Shown piece by piece: positions 33,027-41,715 of a stretch of 64,000 nt of DNA (its first letter is position 1; every line of letters begins with the position of its first letter). The translations under genes were made by a program, and so were the position numbers. The notes under the pieces are model-generated. The model saw nothing but the letters and a program-made list of their open reading frames with translations, searched no databases and was not told the DNA's origin. The stretch is from JAGPCK01 sp964535575. Its GTDB lineage: Bacteria; Bacteroidota; Bacteroidia; UKL13-3. The stretch is from assembly GCA_964535575.1 (NCBI GenBank), contig CAZHTC010000001.1:659716-723715 (forward strand). The letters are read 5' to 3'.

Positions 33027-35543
33027 CTATTCGACAACAAGCTTTTGAATATGTTGTTCGCCTGTTGCCAGCGAAACGGTTAAAAGATAAATTCCTCTTA
33101 ATAGATGCCCGATGGCCAATTGGGTTATTGCCCTTTCTGTTTCGGTTTCCAATACTTTTTTACCGCTGATATCGGTGAGGATAATTTTTTTTACTCCGTC
33201 CCATTTGCCCATATCAATGTAAACAACCTGAAAAGCCGGATTGGGATAAACCGAAAAGAGTTGAACGGGCGAATAAACCGAACTTGCCAATACAAATACA
33301 CCTCCATAGGCTGTATCGGTACAGCCATAAACCGAATTATAAGCTATCAGGGTGACGGTATATAAACGGTTTTGCATTAAGAAGGTATAATTCGGTTGTT
33401 TTAAAGATGAAGTATCTATGGGACCATTACCAAAGTTCCACAACCATTGATCAAACAGGGTATCGGAGGTGTTTATAAAAGTTACCTGAAGCGGAGCCTT
33501 GCCGCTTGTTGCCGAAGGACTAAAAGAAGCCATTCCGTATAGGATATCAACGGAAAACGTATCGGTAGCAGTACAGGAGTTGTTGTCGGAAACGGTATAA
33601 AGAACAGGATATTTTCCAGGTGGTTGATTTGCACTGAACAGATTTCCATTCATGGGTATTCCGGTTAACGACCGCCAACCTCCTCCTGATGGAGCAGCGT
33701 GTAAAGGAACCCATTTCAACGCATGACACAACACCGTATCCGGATTAACTTGTAGGGTGGGTGCAGGATGAATGGTCATGTGCATTGTATCGGATTTGAG
33801 AAGAGGGGCACAACCAAAAGTATCGGCACCAATGGAGTAAACAAACACATAATTTCCCGGAGCCGTTCCATAAAAAGTATCGTTTTGTAAAACGGCACCA
33901 CTCCATAACCCACCCGCAGGAGACCCTGCCATTTTTACTGCTTTATTCAAACACAACGAAGTGTCGTTTCCCGCAAAAGCCACGGTCGAAAAATCGCATG
34001 CCACAATGGTATCGTAAAAAGTAGCCACTCCCGTTAACCCGCTTTGAATGGTGGAGCACACTACATATTTTCCGTTTTGCGTAAAATGGTGGTTAACGGG
34101 GTTGCCGGTATAGTTTACACTATTGCTTGTATCAAAAACACCATAGCGGTTAAGCGAAAGTTTCCAGCTGATGGATGGGTTGGTTACTTCGCTCAGGTAA
34201 TCCATGCGGATAGTATAATTTCCGTTTCCGTTAGATATAATGCTGCGCGGAAAATAAGCCGGACCCACTGTAACAAGTTGGTTTCTCGAAATACGGTTTC
34301 TTATGGGGCAGGCTTTGTCCGTAAGGGTCAATGCAAAAAAGTAAGGTTCTTGGCGGTACTGGTTGATGGTGGGTGTCCAGCAAATAAAAGCGGTATCAGA
34401 CTTTAATACACTTCCGTTTTGATTGGCCGAGGCAAAAGAGGCTCCGGGCAATCCGTTGTTCCAGGTAATGGTAGTGGTGTCTCCTGCGGCTGTATCTGCT
34501 GCTATTACATGGAAACATATACGCTGCCCAACGGTAACATAGAAATATTTTTCGGAGTTGCTGTTGCATTCGGGATCGGGAGGGAAAGGGACATAGCACC
34601 AGGGAGCAGTAAACATTCTTGTTAATCCAAAGGCCGGGAATAAGTTAGGCGGATAGGAATTGGTGAAAAAAGTAAAATCTCTGATAACACTCGACACTTT
34701 TATCATGGTTCCATTCACATTGCGCCATTCGTTTATCCTGTAATTAACGGTAGGATTTTGCCCGCCCATTGGGGTGAAGTCAAAATTATCAAGTGCTTCA
34801 TTATAGTGCATCCCTGCGGGGCAAGGAAGGTTAAGATCTGGGAATCCCAGAAAATTGAACAAAATTGTTAAGTCTACCCTGAAACCATTAATGTAAGAAA
34901 TTTTATTATTGGCATCATACATTGGTTGTGTCAATTCATATACCACTGAGTCCCCTTCCTGTTCTATAATTCCATTCGTATATTGGAACTTACCAGCACT
35001 ACTTCTCATAGTAAAAAACGGTTTATTAAAAAATATTACCGACTTATTCAGCACGCACCTGTTCAGCGTGGTTTCAATATAAAAAGGGTAACCCGCGGCA
35101 ATATTGGTGGTATAAGTACGGCTGCTGTGGGTATAGCTAATGCGTAGGTTACAACAGGCGGCAGCAAGTCCTCCACTAAACACTTGTTGCAGGTTAAACG
35201 TATCTATATACTCGTGCGCTTGTATGCCCGGGCTGAAGGATCCCCCATCGCATACACTGGTAACGGAGCCACAAAGCAAATCAGCCGATGAAATAGTTCT
35301 GCGTTTTATAAAAGCCGTGTCGTTTTTATTGGTGGCGCAGCCTGTGGTGGTAAAAACAATTTTTTGAATGCTGTCCAACTGTGTTTGCGAGCAATCGCGG
35401 TATAAAACCATTCTGACTATAACCGAGTCGGCTGTAAGGTTTTGGTATGTTATTTCGCCTCCCAAAATACTGCCAGCCAGCCCTACCGATGTAGTAAAAC
35501 AATAGATAAGCAGAAAAAATCCCTTTTTCAAAACAGTGTTCAT
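33027..35543 (-). CDS. Large secreted PKD-domain protein with T9SS sorting domain
   Basis: 838 aa. Signal peptide to ~residue 24; an N-terminal Cys-rich domain of the type found at the head of Bacteroidota adhesins (GGEITYQNLTADSVIVRMVLYRDCS); beta-rich central region to ~510; Ig-like repeats (~525-690, each starting near NDTSLCLNKAV or NPDTVLCHALKW); a PKD domain (~695-750, DQWLWNFGNG ... NYTF); and a type A T9SS tail (~765-838, SVYPNPAFQVVYIDM ... LLRGIYLLTVSL). A surface adhesin or matrix protein is inferred. Single gene; no clear -7 box just upstream. Confidence 0.85.
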   Translation of the reverse strand: MNTVLKKGFFLLIYCFTTSVGLAGSILGGEITYQNLTADSVIVRMVLYRDCSQTQLDSIQKIVFTTTGCATNKNDTAFIKRRTISSADLLCGSVTSVCDGGSFSPGIQAHEYIDTFNLQQVFSGGLAAACCNLRISYTHSSRTYTTNIAAGYPFYIETTLNRCVLNKSVIFFNKPFFTMRSSAGKFQYTNGIIEQEGDSVVYELTQPMYDANNKISYINGFRVDLTILFNFLGFPDLNLPCPAGMHYNEALDNFDFTPMGGQNPTVNYRINEWRNVNGTMIKVSSVIRDFTFFTNSYPPNLFPAFGLTRMFTAPWCYVPFPPDPECNSNSEKYFYVTVGQRICFHVIAADTAAGDTTTITWNNGLPGASFASANQNGSVLKSDTAFICWTPTINQYRQEPYFFALTLTDKACPIRNRISRNQLVTVGPAYFPRSIISNGNGNYTIRMDYLSEVTNPSISWKLSLNRYGVFDTSNSVNYTGNPVNHHFTQNGKYVVCSTIQSGLTGVATFYDTIVACDFSTVAFAGNDTSLCLNKAVKMAGSPAGGLWSGAVLQNDTFYGTAPGNYVFVYSIGADTFGCAPLLKSDTMHMTIHPAPTLQVNPDTVLCHALKWVPLHAAPSGGGWRSLTGIPMNGNLFSANQPPGKYPVLYTVSDNNSCTATDTFSVDILYGMASFSPSATSGKAPLQVTFINTSDTLFDQWLWNFGNGPIDTSSLKQPNYTFLMQNRLYTVTLIAYNSVYGCTDTAYGGVFVLASSVYSPVQLFSVYPNPAFQVVYIDMGKWDGVKKIILTDISGKKVLETETERAITQLAIGHLLRGIYLLTVSLATGEQHIQKLVVE

Positions 35544-35584
35544 TAGTTAATTGACGTTTGCTTTCACGTTGGTTGCGCAGGTAT

Positions 35585-35791
35585 CTATTCCTGCTTTTTT
35601 CCTGTACTCACCTTAAACAAAGCATACAACGGGCAAAAGTTTATAAGAGTAGTGAGCAAAAGAACAGCTGCCAAACTCATTAAAACGGTAGCCAACGTTC
35701 CTCCTATGGTTCCCATAAAATTTAAAACCACTACTACGGCTGCTGCTAAAACCCGCAGTATTTTATCCAACTCGCTCATGTTCTTTTTCAT
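35585..35791 (-). CDS. DUF2892 / YgaP-like small membrane protein
   Basis: 68 aa with two membrane helices. It has the DUF2892 pattern: short N-terminus (MSELDKILRVLAA), first helix, GTIGG turn, second helix, and the CPLYALFKVSTGKK end. Family members are small inner-membrane proteins of unknown role, some fused to rhodanese domains. The start at 35791 is preceded by a -7 box 21 bases upstream. Confidence 0.85.
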   Translation of the reverse strand: MKKNMSELDKILRVLAAAVVVVLNFMGTIGGTLATVLMSLAAVLLLTTLINFCPLYALFKVSTGKKQE

Positions 35792-35811
35792 GTGTCTTGC
35801 TTTTCAACAAT

Positions 35812-35819
35812 CAAAGATA
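35812..35819 (-). promoter_or_regulatory. -7 promoter box for the DUF2892 gene
   Basis: TATCTTTG on the minus strand, perfect match to TAnnTTTG, 21 bases before ATG 35791. Confidence 0.5.
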
Positions 35820-35890
35820 GTGGAATTTGTGAGACAGAGTAAGACCTGTAACCGCTTTTTTACTATTTTGCAGGCCGTTAATCACCATCC

Positions 35891-38329
35891 ATGAAACAAA
35901 TTGCTTTTGTAATGCTCGCCCTTGTATGTGGCAGCAGTTATGCCCAGACACTTACCACCAATGCCTGCTATGTGCGCGACCCCAATGCCAGCCCGCGCGA
36001 GCACAATATTGATATTGAACGCCAAAAATTAGAAGTGGCCTTTGAGCCTTCTGCCGGATTGGTAAAAGGAAAAGTAACACACAGTTTTACCGTTATACAG
36101 CAACGGGTGGATTCGGTTTTTTTTGATGGACCCGGCATTCGTATAAAAGAATCAACCCTCGATTCCAAACCCCTGCGTTTTAAAACCGTAGAAGATGGTA
36201 TATGGGTATATCCCGAAACCTCCCTGCGATGGGACGAAAAACATTTTATCACTTTTGTGTATGAATGTAATCCGCGCAAAGGAATTTATTTCATTGGCTG
36301 GTTTGATGAAAAAAGCGATAAAGGCGATGCCTTTAACCGCGTACGGAATCAGATCTGGACCCAGGGACAGGGCATTGATAACCGCAACTGGATTCCAAGT
36401 TATGATACCCCCAATGATAAGTTGCTTACCGAAGTGCTGGTAACCTTTGATGCCGCCTATCAGGTGCTGAGCAATGGTACCAAACTGGAAGTAAAGGATA
36501 ATAAAAACGGAACTAAAACCTGGCATTACAGCATGACCCGCCCTCATGCCAGTTACCTGCTAATGCTGGGCATTGGTAAGTATGCAGTTAAAAGTACCCA
36601 AAGCAGCCAAAGTAAAACACCTGTATATTTTTGGTATTACCCCGAGTTTAAAGAGAAAGTAGAACCCACCTCGATGCTCACCGAGCAAATGGTGGACTTT
36701 ATGGAAGGTGAAACGGGAATGAAATACCCCTGGGAAAGTTATTCGCAAATAATGGTACAGGATTTTTTATACGGTGCCATGGAAAACACCACCGCCACTA
36801 TTTTCGGAGACTTTTTTGGTGTTGACCAGCGCCAGTTTATTGATAAAAACTATCTTGGGGTAAATTGCCACGAGTTCGTGCATCAGTGGTTTGGAGATTT
36901 TATCACTGCACGCACACCTAACGACACCTGGCTACAGGAAAGTTATGCCACGTATTATCCTAAAAAATTCTTCCGTAAACTATACGGGGAAGAATACTAC
37001 GAGTGGCAAAAACGCGGAGAACAAAATGCCGCCCTCGATGCATCTAAGAAAGATCGTTTGGCTGTAGCTTATTCCGGAAGCGGAACCGCCCGGGTATATC
37101 CCAAGGGGTCGTTTGTAATAGGCATGTTGAATTATGTAATTGGTGAAGAACAGTACAAACGCGGACTGAACCACTACCTCACCACACATGCTTACGGAAA
37201 TGTTCAAACCAATGATTTGATGATGGCTTTCCACGATAAACTGGGTATTACCCTCGACTGGTTTTTTGATGAATGGCTGTACCGTGGCGGAGAGCCGCAT
37301 TACGAAGTAAATTACCTTGATGTAAAGGGAAGCAAACGTTTTACGCAGATAATAGTAAAACAAATGCAGCAGGTTGATGATGTGGTGGGTTATTTTAAAA
37401 TGCCGGTAGTGTTTGAAATAAACTATACCGATGGAAGCAAACAAAGCGTAAAAGAATGGGTGCAGGGCTACAGCACCACAGTGAATATTCCTAACGAAAA
37501 CGGAAAAGAAATTGCGTTTGTGTTGTTTGATCCGGGCAATGAAATCATGCGCCAGCTTACTTTCAAAAAATCGTTTGAAGAGCTGAAGGCACAGGTAATC
37601 AAAGCAAGTCATATGATTGACCGTTATGATGCTCTGGTGGCGTTAAAAGAATTTCCGCTCGATAAAAAACGGACACTGCTTTCGGACGTGTACAACAGGG
37701 AAACATTTCATGCCATGCGCAGTGAGGTATTGAATCAGCTGGCCAAAGACCGTGACGGGGAAAGTAAACCGGTTTTTGTAAAAGCTTTTTCTGATAAAGA
37801 TGTAAATGTGCGCCAATCGGCTATTGCCCATACCGAGGCCGAAGGAGATTGGATAGTTTACTTTGAAAAAGCCCTCAGCGACTCTTCGTATAATGTGACA
37901 AAAGCGGCTTTAACCAAACTGGGCGACCAGCAACCGGCACAGCTGACCAAATGGCTTCAACTCACTGATAATTTGTACGGACATAGTCATGACCTGCGCA
38001 TTAAATGGCTGGAGCTAGCCTGCCGCACCGACAAGGCAAAATACATTGATGAGCTTATTGGCTACAGCAGCCGCCTGTTTGAATTCAGAACACGCAACAA
38101 TGCTTTTGCCGCCTTAAAATCACTCAATCATTTTGATGAGAAAGTAGCTGCCAATTTATTACAGGCCGCCATGAGTCCCAACGGAAGACTTAAGGGCCCC
38201 GCTGTGGAAACGCTTCAGTATTTTATGCAGCAATATGCCTACCTTGCTCAAGTAAAAGCGTATTATAAAAAAGCAGGGTTTACTGCCGAACAAAAAGAGC
38301 TTTTAACAAAAACAGGACTTAACCTTTAA
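35891..38329 (+). CDS. Secreted M1-family zinc aminopeptidase
   Basis: 812 aa with signal peptide (to ~Ala18). M1 features: GAMEN at 295-299, HEFVH at 327-331 (two zinc His and the catalytic Glu), third zinc ligand Glu350 in WLQESYATY, where the usual form is WLNEGFATY. Residues ~430-560 are the beta and linker domains, and the end (~590-812) is HEAT-like. It would remove N-terminal residues from peptides in the periplasm or outside. The next gene begins 12 bp later and is probably cotranscribed. Confidence 0.92.
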   Translation: MKQIAFVMLALVCGSSYAQTLTTNACYVRDPNASPREHNIDIERQKLEVAFEPSAGLVKGKVTHSFTVIQQRVDSVFFDGPGIRIKESTLDSKPLRFKTVEDGIWVYPETSLRWDEKHFITFVYECNPRKGIYFIGWFDEKSDKGDAFNRVRNQIWTQGQGIDNRNWIPSYDTPNDKLLTEVLVTFDAAYQVLSNGTKLEVKDNKNGTKTWHYSMTRPHASYLLMLGIGKYAVKSTQSSQSKTPVYFWYYPEFKEKVEPTSMLTEQMVDFMEGETGMKYPWESYSQIMVQDFLYGAMENTTATIFGDFFGVDQRQFIDKNYLGVNCHEFVHQWFGDFITARTPNDTWLQESYATYYPKKFFRKLYGEEYYEWQKRGEQNAALDASKKDRLAVAYSGSGTARVYPKGSFVIGMLNYVIGEEQYKRGLNHYLTTHAYGNVQTNDLMMAFHDKLGITLDWFFDEWLYRGGEPHYEVNYLDVKGSKRFTQIIVKQMQQVDDVVGYFKMPVVFEINYTDGSKQSVKEWVQGYSTTVNIPNENGKEIAFVLFDPGNEIMRQLTFKKSFEELKAQVIKASHMIDRYDALVALKEFPLDKKRTLLSDVYNRETFHAMRSEVLNQLAKDRDGESKPVFVKAFSDKDVNVRQSAIAHTEAEGDWIVYFEKALSDSSYNVTKAALTKLGDQQPAQLTKWLQLTDNLYGHSHDLRIKWLELACRTDKAKYIDELIGYSSRLFEFRTRNNAFAALKSLNHFDEKVAANLLQAAMSPNGRLKGPAVETLQYFMQQYAYLAQVKAYYKKAGFTAEQKELLTKTGLNL

Positions 38330-38341
38330 ATTTACTTTTAC

Positions 38342-39025
38342 ATGAAAAAAGCATTCTTATTCTTTTTTTCACTTACCCTTGTGTTAACGGCAAGTGCGCA
38401 AAAAAAATATAAAACAACCGGTTGGGAAATCATTAATTCCTTTGCCTCCTTTACCGACACTTCAGCTGCCACCACTCCGCAGATTAAGTTGCGGTTTTCG
38501 GCCTTTTTGCATTTTGATACCCGCTATCATTTTGATTTTGGAAAACACACCGGTATGTACACCGGATATGCCGTACGCAATGTGGGCTTTTCGGTTAAAT
38601 ACAACGATACCCTTTCTAAAAAATTCAGGGTGTACACTCTTGGAATTCCGGTTGCATTCAAAATAGGAAACATGGAAAGCCGCAAGTTCTTTTTTGCGGG
38701 AGCTGAGGCCGAAGTGGCATTAAACTATAAAGAAAAAACTTTTATAGATAAGGATAAGAAAAAATTCAATGAATGGTTCAGCAGCCGCACCCAGTTGTTT
38801 ATGCCCTCGGTTTTTGCCGGAGTGCAGCTGAATAAGGGGTTTAATCTCATTGCCAAATATTACCTCACGGGCTTTTTTAATAAAGATTTTAAATACAAAG
38901 GGGTAAACCCTTATGGGGCAATTGATGCACAGCTGTTTTATATTGCCCTCTCTTACAACACCAAAGCAAAAAAGGGTGCCCTGAAAAAACGTGCTGAAAA
39001 AACACCTACCGTCACCCGTTTATAA
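38342..39025 (+). CDS. Outer-membrane beta-barrel protein (PorT/OmpW-like type)
   Basis: 227 aa with signal peptide (MKKAFLFFFSLTLVLTASAQ). The body alternates hydrophobic and polar residues in about eight strands (LRFSAFLHFDTRYHFDFGKHTGMYTGYAVRNVGFSV, FFAGAEAEVALNY, LNKGFNLIAKYYLTGFF, AQLFYIALSYNT) and ends with a Lys-rich tail. Small barrels of this kind are common in Bacteroidota; function unknown. It follows the M1 peptidase by 12 bp. Confidence 0.7.
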   Translation: MKKAFLFFFSLTLVLTASAQKKYKTTGWEIINSFASFTDTSAATTPQIKLRFSAFLHFDTRYHFDFGKHTGMYTGYAVRNVGFSVKYNDTLSKKFRVYTLGIPVAFKIGNMESRKFFFAGAEAEVALNYKEKTFIDKDKKKFNEWFSSRTQLFMPSVFAGVQLNKGFNLIAKYYLTGFFNKDFKYKGVNPYGAIDAQLFYIALSYNTKAKKGALKKRAEKTPTVTRL

Positions 39026-39074
39026 TTAAAACAGTTCCCCTGTATTTAATCCTGTGATATTTAACTGAAACCTG

Positions 39075-39082
39075 TATTTTTG
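39075..39082 (+). promoter_or_regulatory. -7 promoter box for metK
   Basis: TATTTTTG matches TAnnTTTG, 25 bases before ATG 39107. The resulting leader of about 18 bases is too short for a riboswitch. Confidence 0.55.
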
Positions 39083-39106
39083 CCCCTTTAAAAAAAGGAA
39101 TAACAC

Positions 39107-40360
39107 ATGCCATATTTATTTACCTCAGAGTCCGTAAGTGAAGGACACCCGGACAAAGTAGCTGATCAGATTTCTGACGCCTTAATTGATAATTTTCTGG
39201 CTTTCGACCCTAACTCAAAGGTAGCCTGCGAAACTTTGGTAACTACCGGACAGGTAGTATTGGCCGGAGAAGTAAAATCAAAAGCTTATTTAGATGTGCA
39301 AAGCATTGCCCGCGAAGTAATCAAAAAAATAGGGTACACCAAAAGCGAGTACATGTTCGAAGCCAACTCGTGCGGAGTACTTTCCGCAATTCACGAGCAA
39401 TCGGCCGATATCAATCAGGGTGTTGACCGTAAGAAAAAACAGGATCAGGGAGCCGGAGATCAGGGAATGATGTTTGGCTATGCCAGCAACGAAACCGAAG
39501 ACTATATGCCATTGGCACTCGACCTTGCTCATAAAGTATTGATTGAACTGGCTGCCTTACGCAGAGAGAATAAAGCGATAAAATACCTCCGCCCCGATGC
39601 CAAATCGCAGGTTACTTTAGAATACAATGATAAAAACGAGCCTATCCGCATTGATTCAATTGTAGTATCAACTCAGCATGATGATTTTGATGCCGAAGGA
39701 AAGATGCTTGCCAAAATTAAAGAGGATATCATCAATATTCTTATTCCGCGCGTAAAGAGCAAATACAAAAAATACGCAAAACTGTTTAACAGCAATATCA
39801 AATATCATATCAACCCAACCGGCAAATTTGTTATTGGCGGACCGCATGGCGATACCGGTTTAACGGGTCGTAAAATTATTGTTGATACCTACGGAGGAAA
39901 AGGCGCTCACGGTGGCGGTGCTTTCTCAGGAAAAGATCCAAGCAAGGTTGACCGCTCGGCCGCCTATGCCACCCGCCATATTGCCAAAAATCTGGTGGCA
40001 GCAGGTGTGTGCAGCGAAGTACTGGTGCAGGTATCGTATGCCATTGGGGTAAAAGACCCGATGGGTATTTATGTAAACACCAACGGAACTGCTAAAGTGA
40101 AAATGAGTGATGGAGAGATTGCCCAAAAAGTTTCTAAAGTTTTTGACATGACTCCTTACGGTATTGAAACCAGGTTAAAATTGCGCAATCCCATTTACAG
40201 CGAAACTGCTGCGTACGGACATATGGGTCGCAAAAATGAAACAGTTACCAAAACATTTACCAGCCCCGAAGGGAAAAAAATAACCAAAAAAGTGGAGCTT
40301 TTTACCTGGGAAAAATTAGACTACGTAGATAAAATTAAAAAAGAATTTAAGCTTAAATAA
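39107..40360 (+). CDS. metK: S-adenosylmethionine synthetase
   Basis: 417 aa. Family signatures GHPDKVADQISDALID (residues ~13-28), GAGDQGMMFGYA (~121-132), and GGGAFSGKDPSKVDRSAAY (~266-285) are intact. It makes S-adenosylmethionine from methionine and ATP. A Lys-rich insertion near ~200-225 (RVKSKYKKYAKLF) is within family variation. Own promoter and strong terminator. Confidence 0.97.
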   Translation: MPYLFTSESVSEGHPDKVADQISDALIDNFLAFDPNSKVACETLVTTGQVVLAGEVKSKAYLDVQSIAREVIKKIGYTKSEYMFEANSCGVLSAIHEQSADINQGVDRKKKQDQGAGDQGMMFGYASNETEDYMPLALDLAHKVLIELAALRRENKAIKYLRPDAKSQVTLEYNDKNEPIRIDSIVVSTQHDDFDAEGKMLAKIKEDIINILIPRVKSKYKKYAKLFNSNIKYHINPTGKFVIGGPHGDTGLTGRKIIVDTYGGKGAHGGGAFSGKDPSKVDRSAAYATRHIAKNLVAAGVCSEVLVQVSYAIGVKDPMGIYVNTNGTAKVKMSDGEIAQKVSKVFDMTPYGIETRLKLRNPIYSETAAYGHMGRKNETVTKTFTSPEGKKITKKVELFTWEKLDYVDKIKKEFKLK

Positions 40361-40371
40361 GCCTTTTCCAG

Positions 40372-40406
40372 AGAGCGCTTCCGTTTTTGGAGCGCTCTTT
40401 GTTTTT
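40372..40406 (+). terminator. Intrinsic terminator of metK
   Basis: Eight-base arms AGAGCGCT / AGCGCTCT (40372-40379, 40391-40398) with an 11-base loop, followed by TTGTTTTT. Confidence 0.85.
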
Positions 40407-40433
40407 AAAGCCGGTTAGTTAAAACAAACTGCC

Positions 40434-40820
40434 ATGAAAAAAATTATACTTGCATTAGCCGCTCCGTTCCTGTTTATGGTTTCATCGTGTGATGACGATA
40501 CCATTACCCCTTCAAACAATAACAACAACAATACCTATTCGTATATAGGTTACCTCAACGTAAAAGTGTTGGATCCAAGTCACAATGTGATGTCGGGCAC
40601 GGCAGTGTATGTGTACCGCACCTACGAGGATTTAAAAAACAATTATGCGTTAATGACTAAGGTTACCGGCTCTGACGGAAAAGCTAAATTCGGGCAGATA
40701 CTGGAGGGAAATTATTATGTGCGTACCGGAGATGTTATTTTCAGCACCTGGTATGCCGATACCGGAGTGGTTCAGATTATAAGCGGAAACACCACCGACC
40801 GCGATATGATTTTACATTAA
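40434..40820 (+). CDS. Small lipoprotein with a prealbumin-like domain
   Basis: 128 aa. Signal peptide with lipobox VSSC (Cys19), an Asn-rich linker, then one beta-sandwich domain like the carboxypeptidase regulatory/SdrD B type (LNVKVLDPSHNVMSGTAVYVYR, VTGSDGKAKFGQILEGNYYV). Such domains occur in surface proteins; role unknown. Its stop overlaps the tatC stop by 4 bp on the other strand. Confidence 0.75.
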   Translation: MKKIILALAAPFLFMVSSCDDDTITPSNNNNNNTYSYIGYLNVKVLDPSHNVMSGTAVYVYRTYEDLKNNYALMTKVTGSDGKAKFGQILEGNYYVRTGDVIFSTWYADTGVVQIISGNTTDRDMILH

Positions 40821-41656
40821 CCCTTCCGTTCTCTGAGGCGTTGCTTATCTACCCGCTGAGCAATAAGAATACTTAACTCAAATAGGGCATACAGCGGAAC
40901 CGTCATTAAAATCATGCTGGTGGCATCGGGCGGAGTAACCACAGCCGAAATAATCAAAATAACCAAAATAGCCTGCCTGCGGTATTTTTTCATGAACCCC
41001 GCACTCATTATACCCAGTTTAGCCAGAAAGAAAGCCACTACAGGCAATTCAAACACAGCCCCGGTAGCTAAGGTGAGTGTAGCAACAAAATCAATATACG
41101 ACTCCAGATTAATCTCATTTGTTACCTGATCGCTTACCCGGTAGGTGCCTAAGAAACTAAGCGAAACCGGTGTGAGAAAATAATACCCAAACAACACTCC
41201 GAGAAAAAACAACAGGGTACAAAAGAATACAACCCCGCGCACCTTTTTTTGTTCGCTCTTTTTTAAAGCCGGTTTAATAAAACGCCAAACTTCCCACAGG
41301 ACAAACGGAGCGGCCAAAATTAATCCTGCCACAAAAGCCACATAGAGGTGCTGGGTAAATTGCCCCGACATGCTGATATTGCTTACCACAAATCCAATAT
41401 CGGTAATGCACAAATCGGGAGAATCCATCATTTTTGCCAGTTTGCAAAAGAATTGGTACGTCCAGAAATCGGGTTGCTTGGGCCCGAAGATGAGGGTATC
41501 GAACAAAAAACTTTTTTGAATAAAGGCCACAATGGTGCCAAGCAAAATGGCTACCACCGCCCGAAACAAATGTTTGCGCAAATCGTCCACATGATCCAGG
41601 AAACTCATTTCCTTGGCATCGTACGATTCATTTAGTTCTCCCTGATCGAGTGGCAT
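40817..41656 (-). CDS. tatC: Sec-independent protein translocase subunit TatC
   Basis: 279 aa from ATG 41656; the -7 box at 41672-41679 excludes the upstream TTG. TatC features: FLDHVDDLRKHLFRA at the N-terminus (family: HLxELRxRL), six membrane helices, APFVLWEVWRFIKPAL (~130-145), the conserved FELPVV, and TPPDATSM near the last helices. It binds twin-arginine signal peptides. No tatA/B gene is adjacent. Confidence 0.94.
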   Translation of the reverse strand: MPLDQGELNESYDAKEMSFLDHVDDLRKHLFRAVVAILLGTIVAFIQKSFLFDTLIFGPKQPDFWTYQFFCKLAKMMDSPDLCITDIGFVVSNISMSGQFTQHLYVAFVAGLILAAPFVLWEVWRFIKPALKKSEQKKVRGVVFFCTLLFFLGVLFGYYFLTPVSLSFLGTYRVSDQVTNEINLESYIDFVATLTLATGAVFELPVVAFFLAKLGIMSAGFMKKYRRQAILVILIISAVVTPPDATSMILMTVPLYALFELSILIAQRVDKQRLRERKG

Positions 41657-41671
41657 ATTTTTTAAAGTGGG

Positions 41672-41679
41672 CAAAGATA
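41672..41679 (-). promoter_or_regulatory. -7 promoter box for tatC
   Basis: TATCTTTG on the minus strand, 16 bases before ATG 41656. Confidence 0.55.
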
Positions 41680-41715
41680 AGGAAAGCCTTAAAGATAGTA
41701 GGGCTGGTTTTTACA

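Noticed and set aside
39025..39106. SAM riboswitch upstream of metK
   Set aside because: The -7 box leaves a leader of about 18 bases, too short for any SAM riboswitch, and no matching stem pattern is visible.
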